Part shown: in pieces, positions 49,396 through 60,891 of the stretch | Layout: every line of letters starts with the position of its first letter | Numbering within the stretch: the first letter of the stretch is position 1 | DNA from: Caprimulgus europaeus | Lineage: Eukaryota > Chordata > Aves > Caprimulgiformes > Caprimulgidae | Assembly (NCBI GenBank): GCA_907165065.1 | Contig: OU015523.1 | Location: 26,501,834 to 26,565,833 of the forward strand | Reading direction: 5' to 3' | DNA length: 64,000 nucleotides | The notes under the pieces: generated by a model | Told to the model about the DNA's origin: nothing | Seen by the model: the letters and a program-made list of their open reading frames with translations, nothing else | The model's database searches: none | Program-made: the position numbers and the translations under genes

Positions 49396-51654
49396 ACATT
49401 GTCTTCTGTTTCAGACAATTCCCGCCCTTTTTCAAGCCCCTGTCCTTACCTCAGCATTCACCATCTTCACATTCACCCAGTCTGATTCCCGTCCAGTGTG
49501 CCTTCAGTTTTATTCCTCATTGCTATACCCTGCCAAATGCCACTGCCATTTCATTGCTTATGCCAGATCCTGGCTCTGGATCGTTTTCCCTCTGTAACTC
49601 ATTATCCATCTGTGGGCTCCTCCTTTTAGGATCTCCTTCAAACAAAACCTGAAGCTCTTGCCCTTTCTACACTCTACCTTCATTGTTTTCAGCCATCTGA
49701 ATCTAAAATAAAAGACAAGACAGTGGGCACAGAAAGGCAAATATCTTGCTCTGGTGCTCACCTGGATTTCCTGCCTCCCTTGTCCCCATCTTTGCATTCC
49801 CCGGGCTCTCCTCTCTCTGTAAATTGAAAGCTTCTCCAGGCTAAAAGAAATTTTCAACTAAACAGAAAAAATTGGAGCAGCGCTGGCTTTGGGGGTTGGG
49901 GTGATGGTCACATTTTCCTTTCCATGATTGCATGGTAGGACTGGGAAGCTGAAACCTAGGATGGGTTCATGACCTGAAGCCTGACAGGGAAAGATGGAAG
50001 GGAGTGCAAGTTACCTGTCAAATTCAGGAAATGTGAGGTTTGTTTTTCAAAGATTAGATTTGTTTTTTGGAAAGTCACTGAATATTTGACATATTGAGTA
50101 ACTCCTAGGTTCGAAACTGCACATCTGAAATCCACTTCTGGACATGTGTTTAGGACGATTGTATCCCAGTTGTTTCTGTGAAGATTTTGCCCTCAGCTGT
50201 AACGAGAGGTGAGGTACAGCTTGTGAGGCTTTGCAGTCTGATCCAAAATTTGCTTGATTTAGACTGAACTCTCACAGGAGCTCAGCTTTTCTGTTATTTC
50301 ATGCAGCACAGTTAGCGTTTAATTACAAAGTGATGAAACTGATAGAAATCACATTTTGGTTTCAGCCCCTGTGCAGACAGGTGTGAGTTCTGTGACTGCA
50401 GAAGAACTGCAATGCCTCCTAACAGGTCTGAATATATAACTCAGAGCAAACAAGGCCAAGTTAAAGATAAAGATTAAGAGTACAAAAGAGGGAAAGGATC
50501 TTAAATAGAAAATGTTAAGGCACTTCTCTATCCAAAACCTTCTCTATGAGAGTCAGGGCTGGGGTTTTAGAATTATCTGCACTCTAGCAAGGTACTGCAT
50601 TCAGTGATGCTTTTATTCTTTAGAAAGCAGAGAGATAAAAATATGTATGTGTGTATGTACGTATATAAGAAGTTGAGCTTATTAAGATACAAAGATCTGC
50701 CTTTTCCAACGGGATTTATTTGGATTCAGCTTGTGAGTTTGGAGATATTTCCCAAAGGCTCAATCGGCATGATTCATGTTATAGAATTTCTAAGTAATGA
50801 ACTTTTTCCTTTTTTTAACAAGGAAGAAAAGGGTTGACCTGATTTAGGTATCTCTTGCAATACAGTGGCAGTACCAGTCAGAAACTAAAGGCTCGTTTTA
50901 GAGCTGCGAACTCTCTATTTGATAGAAATTTTTAAAACTGTTGTCTGGCTGCCTGTATTTTATTATTTTCACTTGATGCAGAATCTAATCAGAAGGTACT
51001 AAAAATAGAGGATAATACATATGTTATTTATATTGTTTGCTATTCTTCGCCCCACATAGCTGGGCAAACTAGCTATCCATGCATTGCAGCATTAATTTCA
51101 AACAAGAGAAAAACAGGAGAGGGAGAAAATTGGTTCTAATTATCCAGTTACACATGCAACATTGGGTCCCATCTGATGCTATTTTTGGCCATGCAGCAAG
51201 GGGAAAGGAATAAGAAATGTTTCCCTTCTCTTCTTTCCGCTAGAATTAGGCAGATGAGCCTTGCAGGGACCAGGCATGGATTTTGGGTGAGATTTTTTCC
51301 ATAGGAGCAGGGCACTGGCTGAAGCAGCATACACAGAGTGTCAGCACCCCACTTTCCCTCTGGCTTGCTTGGCAGAGCATGGCTTGCATGCCATGCTTTG
51401 TAAAAGCATGTGGCACACGAAGCCTCCACCTTCAACAGAACCATGTTTTAATCAGGATGTGTGGTATGAATGGAGCTGCTCTCTTCAGAGCTCCCCAGTA
51501 ACCCAGTGAAACTGGGCAGTGCTGTCCTGAGATGCACTCCCTGCAGCACAGTGAGAAAGCTCTTACCCAATGCAGCTCCTGTGCTAAATGCTTCAGGTGA
51601 ACATCAGGGTTCAGTGTGAGCCCTCCCAAAACGCTTGTAAGGATAGTTACGAGT

Positions 51655-51848
51655 AGAATCATAGAATCATTTTGGTTGGAAAAGACCTTTAAGATCATTG
51701 AGTCCAACCATTAACATAGCACTGCCAGATCCACCACTAAACTGTGTCCCTAACCACCACATTTACATGTCTTCTAAATACCCCCAGGGATGGTGACTCC
51801 ACCACTTCCCTGGGCAGCCTGTTCCAGTGCTTGACAAGCCTTTCAGAA
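51655..51848 (-). mobile_element. CR1 LINE 3' fragment
   Basis: The 3' end is at the left (agaatcatagaatcatttt). It continues through gatcattgagtccaacc and ccctgggcagcctgttccag, then stops at about 51848. It belongs to the same 3'-end type as 42252-42355 but has the opposite orientation. Confidence 0.93.
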
Positions 51849-52759
51849 TAAAGTAATGAACCATTCCTTTAGATACTGAAATGATCTTGGTGAATGTGTT
51901 TGTTAACCATGCACTGGCTGCAGCTATATGGCTGGAAGAGAAGCCTACTTTCTGGTGTCTTTTTAAATCTTTCAGAGCACTACTTCACAGATACTTTTTT
52001 CCTACACTTCTGTCAGAGTCAGAGGATTTCCCTCTGAGACATCCAGATATCTTGACATAGTAATTGTTGATCATGTGCTGGACTAAAAGGCACTTCTGAA
52101 GATGGGAAGGGATGGAAAGGCAACATGACAGTAGAAAAGAAGAAACAAACACAGAAAAAAACCCAATGTTTATATTAAAGAATAATGGATAGGAAAAATA
52201 ATTTCACAGAAATAAAAAATAGATGACGAGAATGGAAAAAAAAAATGGTTGAATGAAGCCTGAAAGAGTGATGGTATTGAGCTGTGGAATGTACTGGAAG
52301 TTTTTTTTACTGATTTTATCTGGTTCCCTCTCAAAAGTATTAGGATGCTTAAAAAATATTGTAAGATTTGTTGCAGATAAAAGTAATTGTACCTTAAATT
52401 TGAGGAAACGTTGAACTAAATATGTATATTTCAGGACTAGCCATTTTTCTCAAGCTGTTAGATAGAAATAGAAATACATTTCCAAATCCTAGACTATACT
52501 TCAAAATGTGTGTTATTCAGTAAACAGCATTTTTATGCATAAAAATCGGGATTATATCTTTAAAAATTATATACTCTTTCTTTCTGTGAGTGCCTATTAG
52601 GCACTATTATCTGTAAGATGCTTAGGAACATAAGGTCTTTATTAAAGCTGAAGAAATCTGAGCTTATCCTGGAAAAGCGTGGATAAACTCAGATCACAGA
52701 CTATTCAAAAGTACATATTCCCAGAAAGGAGGTGGAGACAGAGGGAGGTTAAAGTTGGT

Positions 52760-52768
52760 GGGGGGGGG
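52760..52768 (+). repeat. Short G run (9 G)
   Basis: Nine G in a row in otherwise AT-rich DNA. Minor. Confidence 0.9.
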
Positions 52769-53526
52769 CATTTTACACTCTCTTTTCTTTCTAAAATACA
52801 GCTGTTATGATTTCCCTAAACAGGGCTACCTATCGATCCAGAAATGATTGACATAGGGGATGTCAAGAAGCCCACAGCTAGCAAGCTACAGCAGAGATCT
52901 TTTGTAGATTATTATGGACACTTTGCATTTTTTAGAATGCAAAAAAATGGTATCCTAATCAAGAGTTGAAGCATTAAGGATAGAAAGAATACATTAACTT
53001 TTGCTGTCATACACTGTGTATGAAGTAATAGTGAATTTTGACTTTGCTTTCCTCCAAATATGCAACAACTGTTTATTGTAGACTCCTCTGAGTCTGAAGT
53101 TGGTCCTCTCATTCTGGAAGAAAAGCTTAAAATAATTTAACTAAAATGAGAGTGCTTTATCCGTGACAGTCACCACTCTTTCCTTCTCCCATGATGGTTG
53201 GAGCTCCCCTGGGGCTCTTCACTAACCCTGATGAAGCCTTGGTTCAGGGCTGGAGCTTACTGACCTCACTGGTACAGACAGTAAATGCACTCAGTGGGAT
53301 AGGACTAGCCAGAAAAAAAGAAACCTGCTTCAGTTCTGGTGTCCCTATCCTTCTCATTGGAGGGGAACATGAGAAAGGAAACTATAATTACTTATAATTA
53401 GTACAGTGAGTAAAATATGGCTTGAAACCCATTACACATAGCCATAATTTCAATGTGTTACCATCAATCAGCAGAGGAAAACTTAAGTTTCAAAATAAAA
53501 TTAAAACTTCAGCTGAGGAGAAACTA

Positions 53527-53604
53527 GATTTATTTTCCTTGCTCAGCGACTCACTTTTCCTTTCTGATTTATTTTCCTTGCTCAGTGACTTACTTTTCCT
53601 TTCT
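53527..53604 (+). repeat. 39-bp tandem duplication, two copies
   Basis: Copy 1 (53527-53565) and copy 2 (53566-53604) are adjacent and differ only at two C/T sites. The unit starts gatttattttccttgctcag. The unit length is a multiple of three, so it appears as a 13-residue repeat in an open plus-strand frame, but there is no other sign that it is coding. Confidence 0.95.
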
Positions 53605-53849
53605 GTGTGTAAAATTTCCTAAGTTTCATGTGTTACATTGAATTTTCTTGACATTTTCTACACTTTCATGGCCTTACATTTTTTGGAAGCTATATATTAA
53701 GTCTGTTTCAAAGTGACACCAAGGCTAGTCTTCCCCAAAAATCAAACAGAGCTTGAACTGAGCTCTTCATGTTGACACATTTGAAAACCTCAGGGTGGAT
53801 TACCATAACAAGAGGATGGAGATTGTTTCAGGTTGTGAAAGCTGTTGCA

Positions 53850-53935
53850 TTTTGCAGCTGTGGAAACTGAAGAAACAGAACTGCCTGAGCCACTTCACCA
53901 GTTTGTGTCAAGCATGAATTGCAGCTCTAAAGCGA
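53850..53935 (-). mobile_element. Possible MIR-like remnant
   Basis: gcattttgcagctgtggaaa followed by ctgaagaaacagaactgcct resembles the reverse complement of the MIR core (cattttacagatgaggaaac, tgaggcacagag). The downstream half is too diverged to be sure. Confidence 0.45.
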
Positions 53936-56900
53936 TGTTGGACTAAGGTTTTCAGACGCGTACTGTCACTTCAGAAGGCCTTCTGTGGGGAATGCAGCAG
54001 AGGTCAAGGTAAACAAGGCATAAAACAGAGGCTGACCAAAAAGGCTTCTGGGTTGGGGAATCCTTGTCCTGCAGATGAACATATGAACTCTTCAGGTTCA
54101 GGCAGGCACTTGTAGGAAGAAACAGATTATTTCTTTCAGAGTATGTGATCCTTGTTTCCATGATGAGAATGCAGCTTTTTCCTCTTTATTCAGCAAAATT
54201 AGTATTTAATCCCATATGCACATTCTTTAGTATTATCATATTGGTTTCAGGAACTCAAGAAATAAACTATTACAGCAAAAACCTGCTATTTAAATATTTG
54301 CTGAGCAGTGCAGATGTGGCAAAGTGGCTGCTTGGGTTTACTGTGTTGACACATCCTTTCTCTCCTTTATGTTTTGCTTAGTCATTCTGTGCCTATAAAA
54401 TGCTGGTGCCTGCTGGGCATGACTGAGCTCAGTATCACTGAAGTTTCTCAGGTTACCTCTAGTCACCGTCCCAGATGACTTGGCTTCCAACACACAGTAA
54501 AGATAACAAGTGAGCCAGGCTTGTTGATTATTGTATTAAAAATGCACTCATTGCAGGAAGCATAGCGAATGTAGAGATGTCTCTAGCTATTATTTTCCCT
54601 AACACACAAACCTGGAACATCACTAATACACATGCCACCTGGAGAAGCCTCCAAAGACCTAGGTGCCCATAGATTTGGTTTCATATGACATGAGTAGACA
54701 GAGGGAGAGTTTTTTTCCCAAGGAGGTGACACTTGACAGAGTGCTGTATGATTTTAAAAAACAGAGATTAAAAAATCACAAGCCACATCTTTTAAAGATC
54801 ATAAGCCAGAACGCTACTCCTTGAGAGGTTGTCATTTGTACAGATCAATCCCGAGTGCCTTTCTGAAAGACATGCCACAGTCATAGAAGTTATTGGTGTC
54901 AGTTTTGCGGGAAGGGGACAAAATTCTTCTGCTTGTTTATATGGAAGATAGGTGTGGATCCTCTAATGATCCTGCCTGGCCCAAAACTTTATGAAATTCT
55001 AAAGACAGTAATTAATCATACCCAAGAACTTGAACAAGAGGAGGGATGGTCCTATGTGGCAGGAAAGCTTTCTTTCATAGTAATGTATGTCACAACAAAC
55101 TGGGTAACAAAATTATGTGCACATGTGGTTTCTGCTTCTTAACAAAACAAGCATTGCTTCTAACTATGTATGTTTTCTGTGAGACACTGAATATTGAAAA
55201 ATGGTCAAATTAACTACTGCAATACATTCTCTATGTAAATTAAATGCTGTGTAGACGACACTTCTAGCGATTATAGCTCTCTACGTGACATATGTTTAAT
55301 GATTTAGATTGGCTCCTGTTGAGAGGGATTTAATTTAAGGCACTTATGGCATTGGGCTCAAATTATTTGCAAGAGTTGATTGAAGCTTATGTTTTACCCT
55401 GCAGCTTGTGTTCAGCTAAGGATCATCCGCTGAGTACATTTCATTTATCTCTTGCAGGATCTCAACTGTGGGCTTTTGCCACAGTTTTCTTCATACATAT
55501 TGCTTAACCAGTTTCCAACACAATCAGCAGTTATTGTAAAATCAGCTGTGAGAAGAAAAAAATTGCTGAATTCTTGATTGTGATTTTTTATTTATTTAAA
55601 TGTTAGGTCTGCAATATTTAAGGCCTCCCCATCTATTTCCCCTGGCAACAGGTTTTGGATGTCTATTTCCAATTAAAATTAGCAAGAACTGGTCATCCAG
55701 CCCCTTAAGAAGCTTTTAAAGTCTCTGTTTTTCTGTCTCTTTATCACTGATCATCAATGAACTGCTGATTGTAGGAACCTTTGGATACAGAAGTGTCACC
55801 ATCAGATTTGGTAGTAACTTAAATTTAATCTGAGGTAGGCACATACCCTGTGCATTGTGGTATTATCTCCCTATGTTGATAAACTCCACTAAGTAGAGTT
55901 TTGCAGCCATATGCTCCCCATAAAACATCTGGAGATGCACATGCACATCTCCTGCTGGAATCAGACGAGAGCTGAGTGCATAGCTTTCACTGAAGCTGTT
56001 TGAACGTGGAAGTGTGATTTTGATCCAAAATGCAAAGGACTTTTTTGGCCTTTGGGCTGGCCTCTCAGCACTCACTGATCTGGCCTTTAGTAACAGTAAT
56101 GATTGTTAAATACAGGTGGAGGGTGGGGAATATGGAGCATAGATGACAGTAAGTAAAATTAATGTGTCATTTCCTTGCAGCACCATGCCAGCTGGCTTGG
56201 AAAAGACTGAGGGCAACTGAAGCAATGGTTATTTCATTATTGTTTGAAAACTGGACAGCTGATAGTGCTTTTCTGAATTGCCAGGTAGTTGGCTATTCTG
56301 TTCTGATTTCTAGGATCTCTGTGAAGGAGTGAGTTGGTCTTCCAGGACTCTATTAGTACAGGCTCTCCAAACACCCAAAGGGGAGTGTGGGTACTTGTGC
56401 ATGTTAATTAGTCCCTTAATGCATGGGGAGAAAAAATCCAGCTGTTGTCTGCTTGCATTCCAAGAACCTGGTAGCAGTTGTGGTAAGGTGATGGCATTGA
56501 GGAAGAGTGCAACACACAAACCCAAACTACAGCATGGCATAGTCTTGACCAAATAATGACCAAGAAGCTTGGAGAACTTTGCATCTAAATCCCATTGTTT
56601 GTGCCAATGACCATTTTTCTTATAAAACGCAGCCCATATAAAGAAGACTTGCGCTCCTTACTAGCCTAGAAACATTTTGAAAACACTCTTTTTCCTCAGG
56701 GGAAACCAAGCTGGCTTAAGCCCTGTGCATCATATAAATCCTTTGCAGGTAGCATGCAGGACTGGCATGAGCCTGTGCAGAGACCTGTAATTCCCCTCAC
56801 TAGAGCCATCACTGCAATCTGAGTCCATGGACCAATAAATGGTCTGAGATTCGATAGACTCAGATCTAGGACGTTCCCTCTGCTGACTTGGTACTAATTA

Positions 56901-59380
56901 TACATGTCTTCTGGGTACATTATATTTCTTGAAGGTGGTGCAGGTCGGTCCAGCTAAAGTAGATGTAAAATATAGGTTGAACGCTGCTCAGTGAAACACT
57001 GAAAGCGAGCCTGTGATTTAAAAGAGTATTAAATAGAAATTAGCTACATGAGTTTAAGAGGAGAGCAAACACTAAGGGTTGTTATAGAAAAGACAGAATA
57101 GTTTGCACATATTGCATGTGAAATTCCTTGCTTTTCAGTGTGTGGATATCTAGTAAACCTTAATTTTTATTTTCCTTTGCTCCCTAATGATTAATACATT
57201 TCCATTTGACAAAATATGGAGTATTTCCTTGGATATACCTTTGACTTTATATTTGTATATTTGTAGCAAACACGATCTCTGAAATATTATGTTTCAGACT
57301 GTCAAACTACAGCCTATACTTTTATGGTATTAATTATAAATTAAAAAGAAATGTGAGTTATTATATTACAGCATCTCCTGGACAGAGCTGGCAGAAGTGT
57401 TCCTTCTGGGGACTTTGGAGGCACCTCTTTAGTTGATGCTCTGCTATGTCCTGGTCCTGGAAAAGTAACTCATAATTCTGGGGATAGCCACTGACTTTCA
57501 ATGAACATCAAGAAAATGGGAGTCTTAGGAAATAATACTTAAAATTGGTATAACTGAAGTGTCAATAGTGAGTGCATAATAAATTTTTCCATTAAAATAA
57601 AAATATATCTTTCTCAGATCATTTTGCTGAATACATAAAGCACAATCATACTAGACTCCAGAATATTATTAAAAATAAATGCAAACCATAATTGCTGGAT
57701 ACCAAATCCTAAAATTGTCCAAACCCTACCTATAGACAAGAGGTTTGTAGTAGGATGTGGATATGAAAATCTGAATCTTACTATTCCCACTCATACTGGA
57801 GTGCTGAGTTTTGACTTGCCTAGAAGTAGAGTTCAGCTACAAACTGGGATCTGAGCATAGATGTGGAATGAAAAGAAAATATAAAGCCATGTTTATAACA
57901 CTGCTTTTATAATTATTTTTTTTTAATTATTTCTCCTCTTCAGATGTTTGCTACATGAAGGATGCAGTGCACAAAATTGTCATGTCAGGAACTCAGTTGC
58001 ATTGCTTGTTCTTTCAGATAGCACATGCATTGTCTATAATCATGGGATATTCTACTTTTTAATCTCTGCTTTCATATGGTTAATCCTGCCACAAATAATA
58101 CTGGTTGATCTTGACAGGATTTCAACATCTGGTTTTAGTGTGCCAAGAAATGAATTCTTAAATTTGTCCTTTGTGAACTCTGACAGATGGTTTTTCTCTA
58201 TTGTGGCTAAATTTTTGTTGTATACAGTATTTTGTGAGCAGGGTTTGAATTCTAGAAAGGGTAGTAAAAATGTATTATTAGGCATTTCAAATTAATTTTT
58301 AAAGATCATAAAAATTTTCTGACTGCAAAATTCCTGTTTCCTTAATATTTGGTTTATTTTTTCCAAGTGTATTTGGTTACCTTGTTAGAGCATAATTTGA
58401 ATATTTTCAAAGGTGTGCATATCTTTATAATCTCCTTCTGTGGTAACTAGATGTTTTTTAAACAGAAAATGAGCCCAGATTGCATATGTTCAAGAAGTCT
58501 GAGGGGAAAAACCAACAGAAAAGCAAAGTAGCTGAGCTGCTAACAAAATATGCAATTTCTCATTAGTGTAGGAATCATTACCAGAGGACTCGGAGGTAGC
58601 AGACATTGTTCTACTAGTTTTTAGAAAAAGGTGCTTGGGACAGATGTTGCAGATTACTAGCAAATTCACTACCTGGAAGATCAATTGAAAGGATAAATTA
58701 AAATATGGAATTTATAAAATGGCTGATGAAAAGAACCTGAGTTATACATATTTAATGATTAATTTAAAAAATAAACTAATTACATTAACTCTTGCTATTG
58801 AGAAAGGGCATCTCAAAGCTACTGTGAATACTTCCTTGAAAATATTGCTGCAGCATGCAGCAAAAGTCAAAAAGGTAAATAATAAATAAGAATTTTAGAG
58901 AAGCGATACAAAACAGAACAGACAGCACCCTGATAGCAGGGCACACATTCACTCCATGGCCCCTGTTTTTTTCAATCAAGAAAAACAATGGCAGATCCCT
59001 CTAAAGGTATCTAAAGCTCAACTTCGTGCACTGCTCCCAGAGAGCAACCCTGTTTTGATTTAGAGCAGCAGAGGCCAGCCCTGCAGCCTGCTTGGCACCA
59101 CATGCTGCCCGCCAGCAGCACGCCCGCTCCAAAGGCCTGGGGCAGCCCCAGAAGGAGAGCAGCAGCACTTCTGCTCCTTAGCAGGGACACTCGCTTCCAG
59201 CAGGGAGGAGTTTTGCAGACTTGTGTTTCAGGACCACCTCCAACCTAACAGCTTTCCCATTGTCCATACGTAGAAGACCCAGGAAGCACCTGGTGCCACT
59301 GTGCTTGCAGGTGCACATGCCTTGCCATGGCTGGAGGTGTGCCACATACTTAGCTATGAGCCCTGCTCTTAGCAGCAAGA

Positions 59381-60047
59381 AATCATAGAGTCATAGACTG
59401 GTTTGGGTTGGAAGGGACCTTAAAGACCATCTACTTCTATCACCCCTTCCACAAGCAGGGACACCTTCCACTAGACCAGGTTGCTCAAAGCCTCATCCAG
59501 CCTGGCTTTGAACACTTCCAGGGAGGGGGCATCTACAGCTTCTCTGGGCAACCTGTTCCAATGTCTCACCACCCTCACAGTGAAGAATTTCTTCCCAATA
59601 TCTAATCTAAACCTACCCTCTTCCAGTGTAAAGCCATTACCCTAGTCCTATCACTGCACTCCCTGATAAGGAGTCCTCCCCTATCTTTCCTGTAGGCCCA
59701 CTTTAAGTACTGGAAGGCTGCTAAAAGGTCTCCCCAGAGCCTTCTCCTCTCCAGGCTAAATGACCCCAACTCTTCCAACCTGTCCTTATATGGGAGGTGC
59801 TCCAGTCCCTGATCATCTCTGTGGCCCTCCTTTGAACACACTTGAGCAGGTCCATGTCTTACACTGGGGACTCCAGAGCTGGACACAGCACTCCAAGTAG
59901 GGTCTCACCAGAGTGGAGCAGAGGGGCAGAATCACCTCCCTTGACCTGCTGACCATGCTTCTTGTCATCCAGCCCAGGGTACGGTTGGCCTTCTGGGCTG
60001 CAAGCACACATTGCTGGCTCATGTCCAGCCTTTCATCCACCAATTCC
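59381..60047 (-). mobile_element. CR1 LINE 3' fragment
   Basis: About 670 bp, 3' end at the left (aatcatagagtcatagactg). The minus strand encodes [38 protein letters not shown] and LGSFSLERRRLWGDLLAAFQ in broken frames, all CR1 ORF2 C-terminal blocks. It is 5'-truncated at about 60047. It faces the plus-oriented copy at 60480-60700. Confidence 0.93.
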
Positions 60048-60401
60048 CTGAAATTAAAGTTTCTCCTTATTTGTCAGAGTGCCTCAACACTTGTTGAACA
60101 GACCTGGAAATTAACAATAAACTGTCACTCGGCTTTGAAAATTGAGGTCTTACTATGTTGGAAGTTGCTTTTATTCTGCCCCATATCCCTGTCACTGGAG
60201 GATGATGCAGGCAGGGGAAACGAGGGAAGCGCACATGGCTGTGCCTGGCGTGACACCGGCTCCAGCTCTGTATTGTGTGTGAGCCTCGGGGGGCTGCTGT
60301 AACTTCTGCCAGCTGGTGACAGCCGGGAGCAGGTTGTCTGCCAGCTGCAGAGGTGCTGCAACCTCATCTCCTACCACCACACCTTCTGTCAAAGGCAGTG
60401 G

Positions 60402-60486
60402 TAAAGGAAAATAAGACAAAAAGGGGAAAAAAGGAAAAAAGGGTGAGAAAGGAGAAGAGGAAGAAAAAAAGGAAAAGGGTGGTGAA
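60402..60486 (+). repeat. Purine-rich tract, left part
   Basis: Almost only A and G, in units such as GGAAAA and GAAAAG. It runs directly into the CR1 at 60480-60700; a similar tract resumes on the other side. Confidence 0.88.
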
Positions 60487-60700
60487 AAAATTTACAATGA
60501 GGATGGTGAAACTCTGGCACAAGTTGCTCAGAGAGATGGTAGAAGCCTCATCCCTGGAAACATTTAAGGTCAGGCTGGACAGGACTCTGAGCAACCTGAT
60601 CTAGTTGAAGATGTCCCTGCTCACTGCAGGGGGTTTGGACTAGATGACCTTTAAAGGTCCCTTCCAACCTAAACCCTTCTATGATTCTATGTTTCTATGA
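60480..60700 (+). mobile_element. CR1 LINE 3' fragment inside a purine tract
   Basis: A plus-oriented CR1 3' end. Its translated part reads KKFTMRMVKLWHKLLREMV, then EASSLETFKVRLDRTLSNLI, the last residues of CR1 ORF2. After this come ggtttggactagatgacct and a tail of tctatgattctatg type. Both flanks are purine tracts. Confidence 0.9.
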
Positions 60701-60891
60701 AAAGAAGGAAAAGGAAAAGAAAAAAAAGAAAAGGAAAAAGGAAAAGGAAAAATGGACAAGGAAAAAGGAAAATGGACAAGGAAAAGGAAAAAGGGAAAAG
60801 AAAGAGTAAAAGAAAGAGGAAGAGAAAAATGGAAAAGGTAAAAATAAAAAAAAAAAAAAGGAAAAAAGCAAAGGGAAAAGGGAAAAGGAAC
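60700..60891 (+). repeat. Purine-rich tract, right part
   Basis: About 190 bases of A and G, mostly (GGAAAA)n-like, with very few pyrimidines. Frames here give lysine- and arginine-rich strings on the plus strand and phenylalanine-rich strings on the minus strand; these are artefacts of the repeat. Confidence 0.95.
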
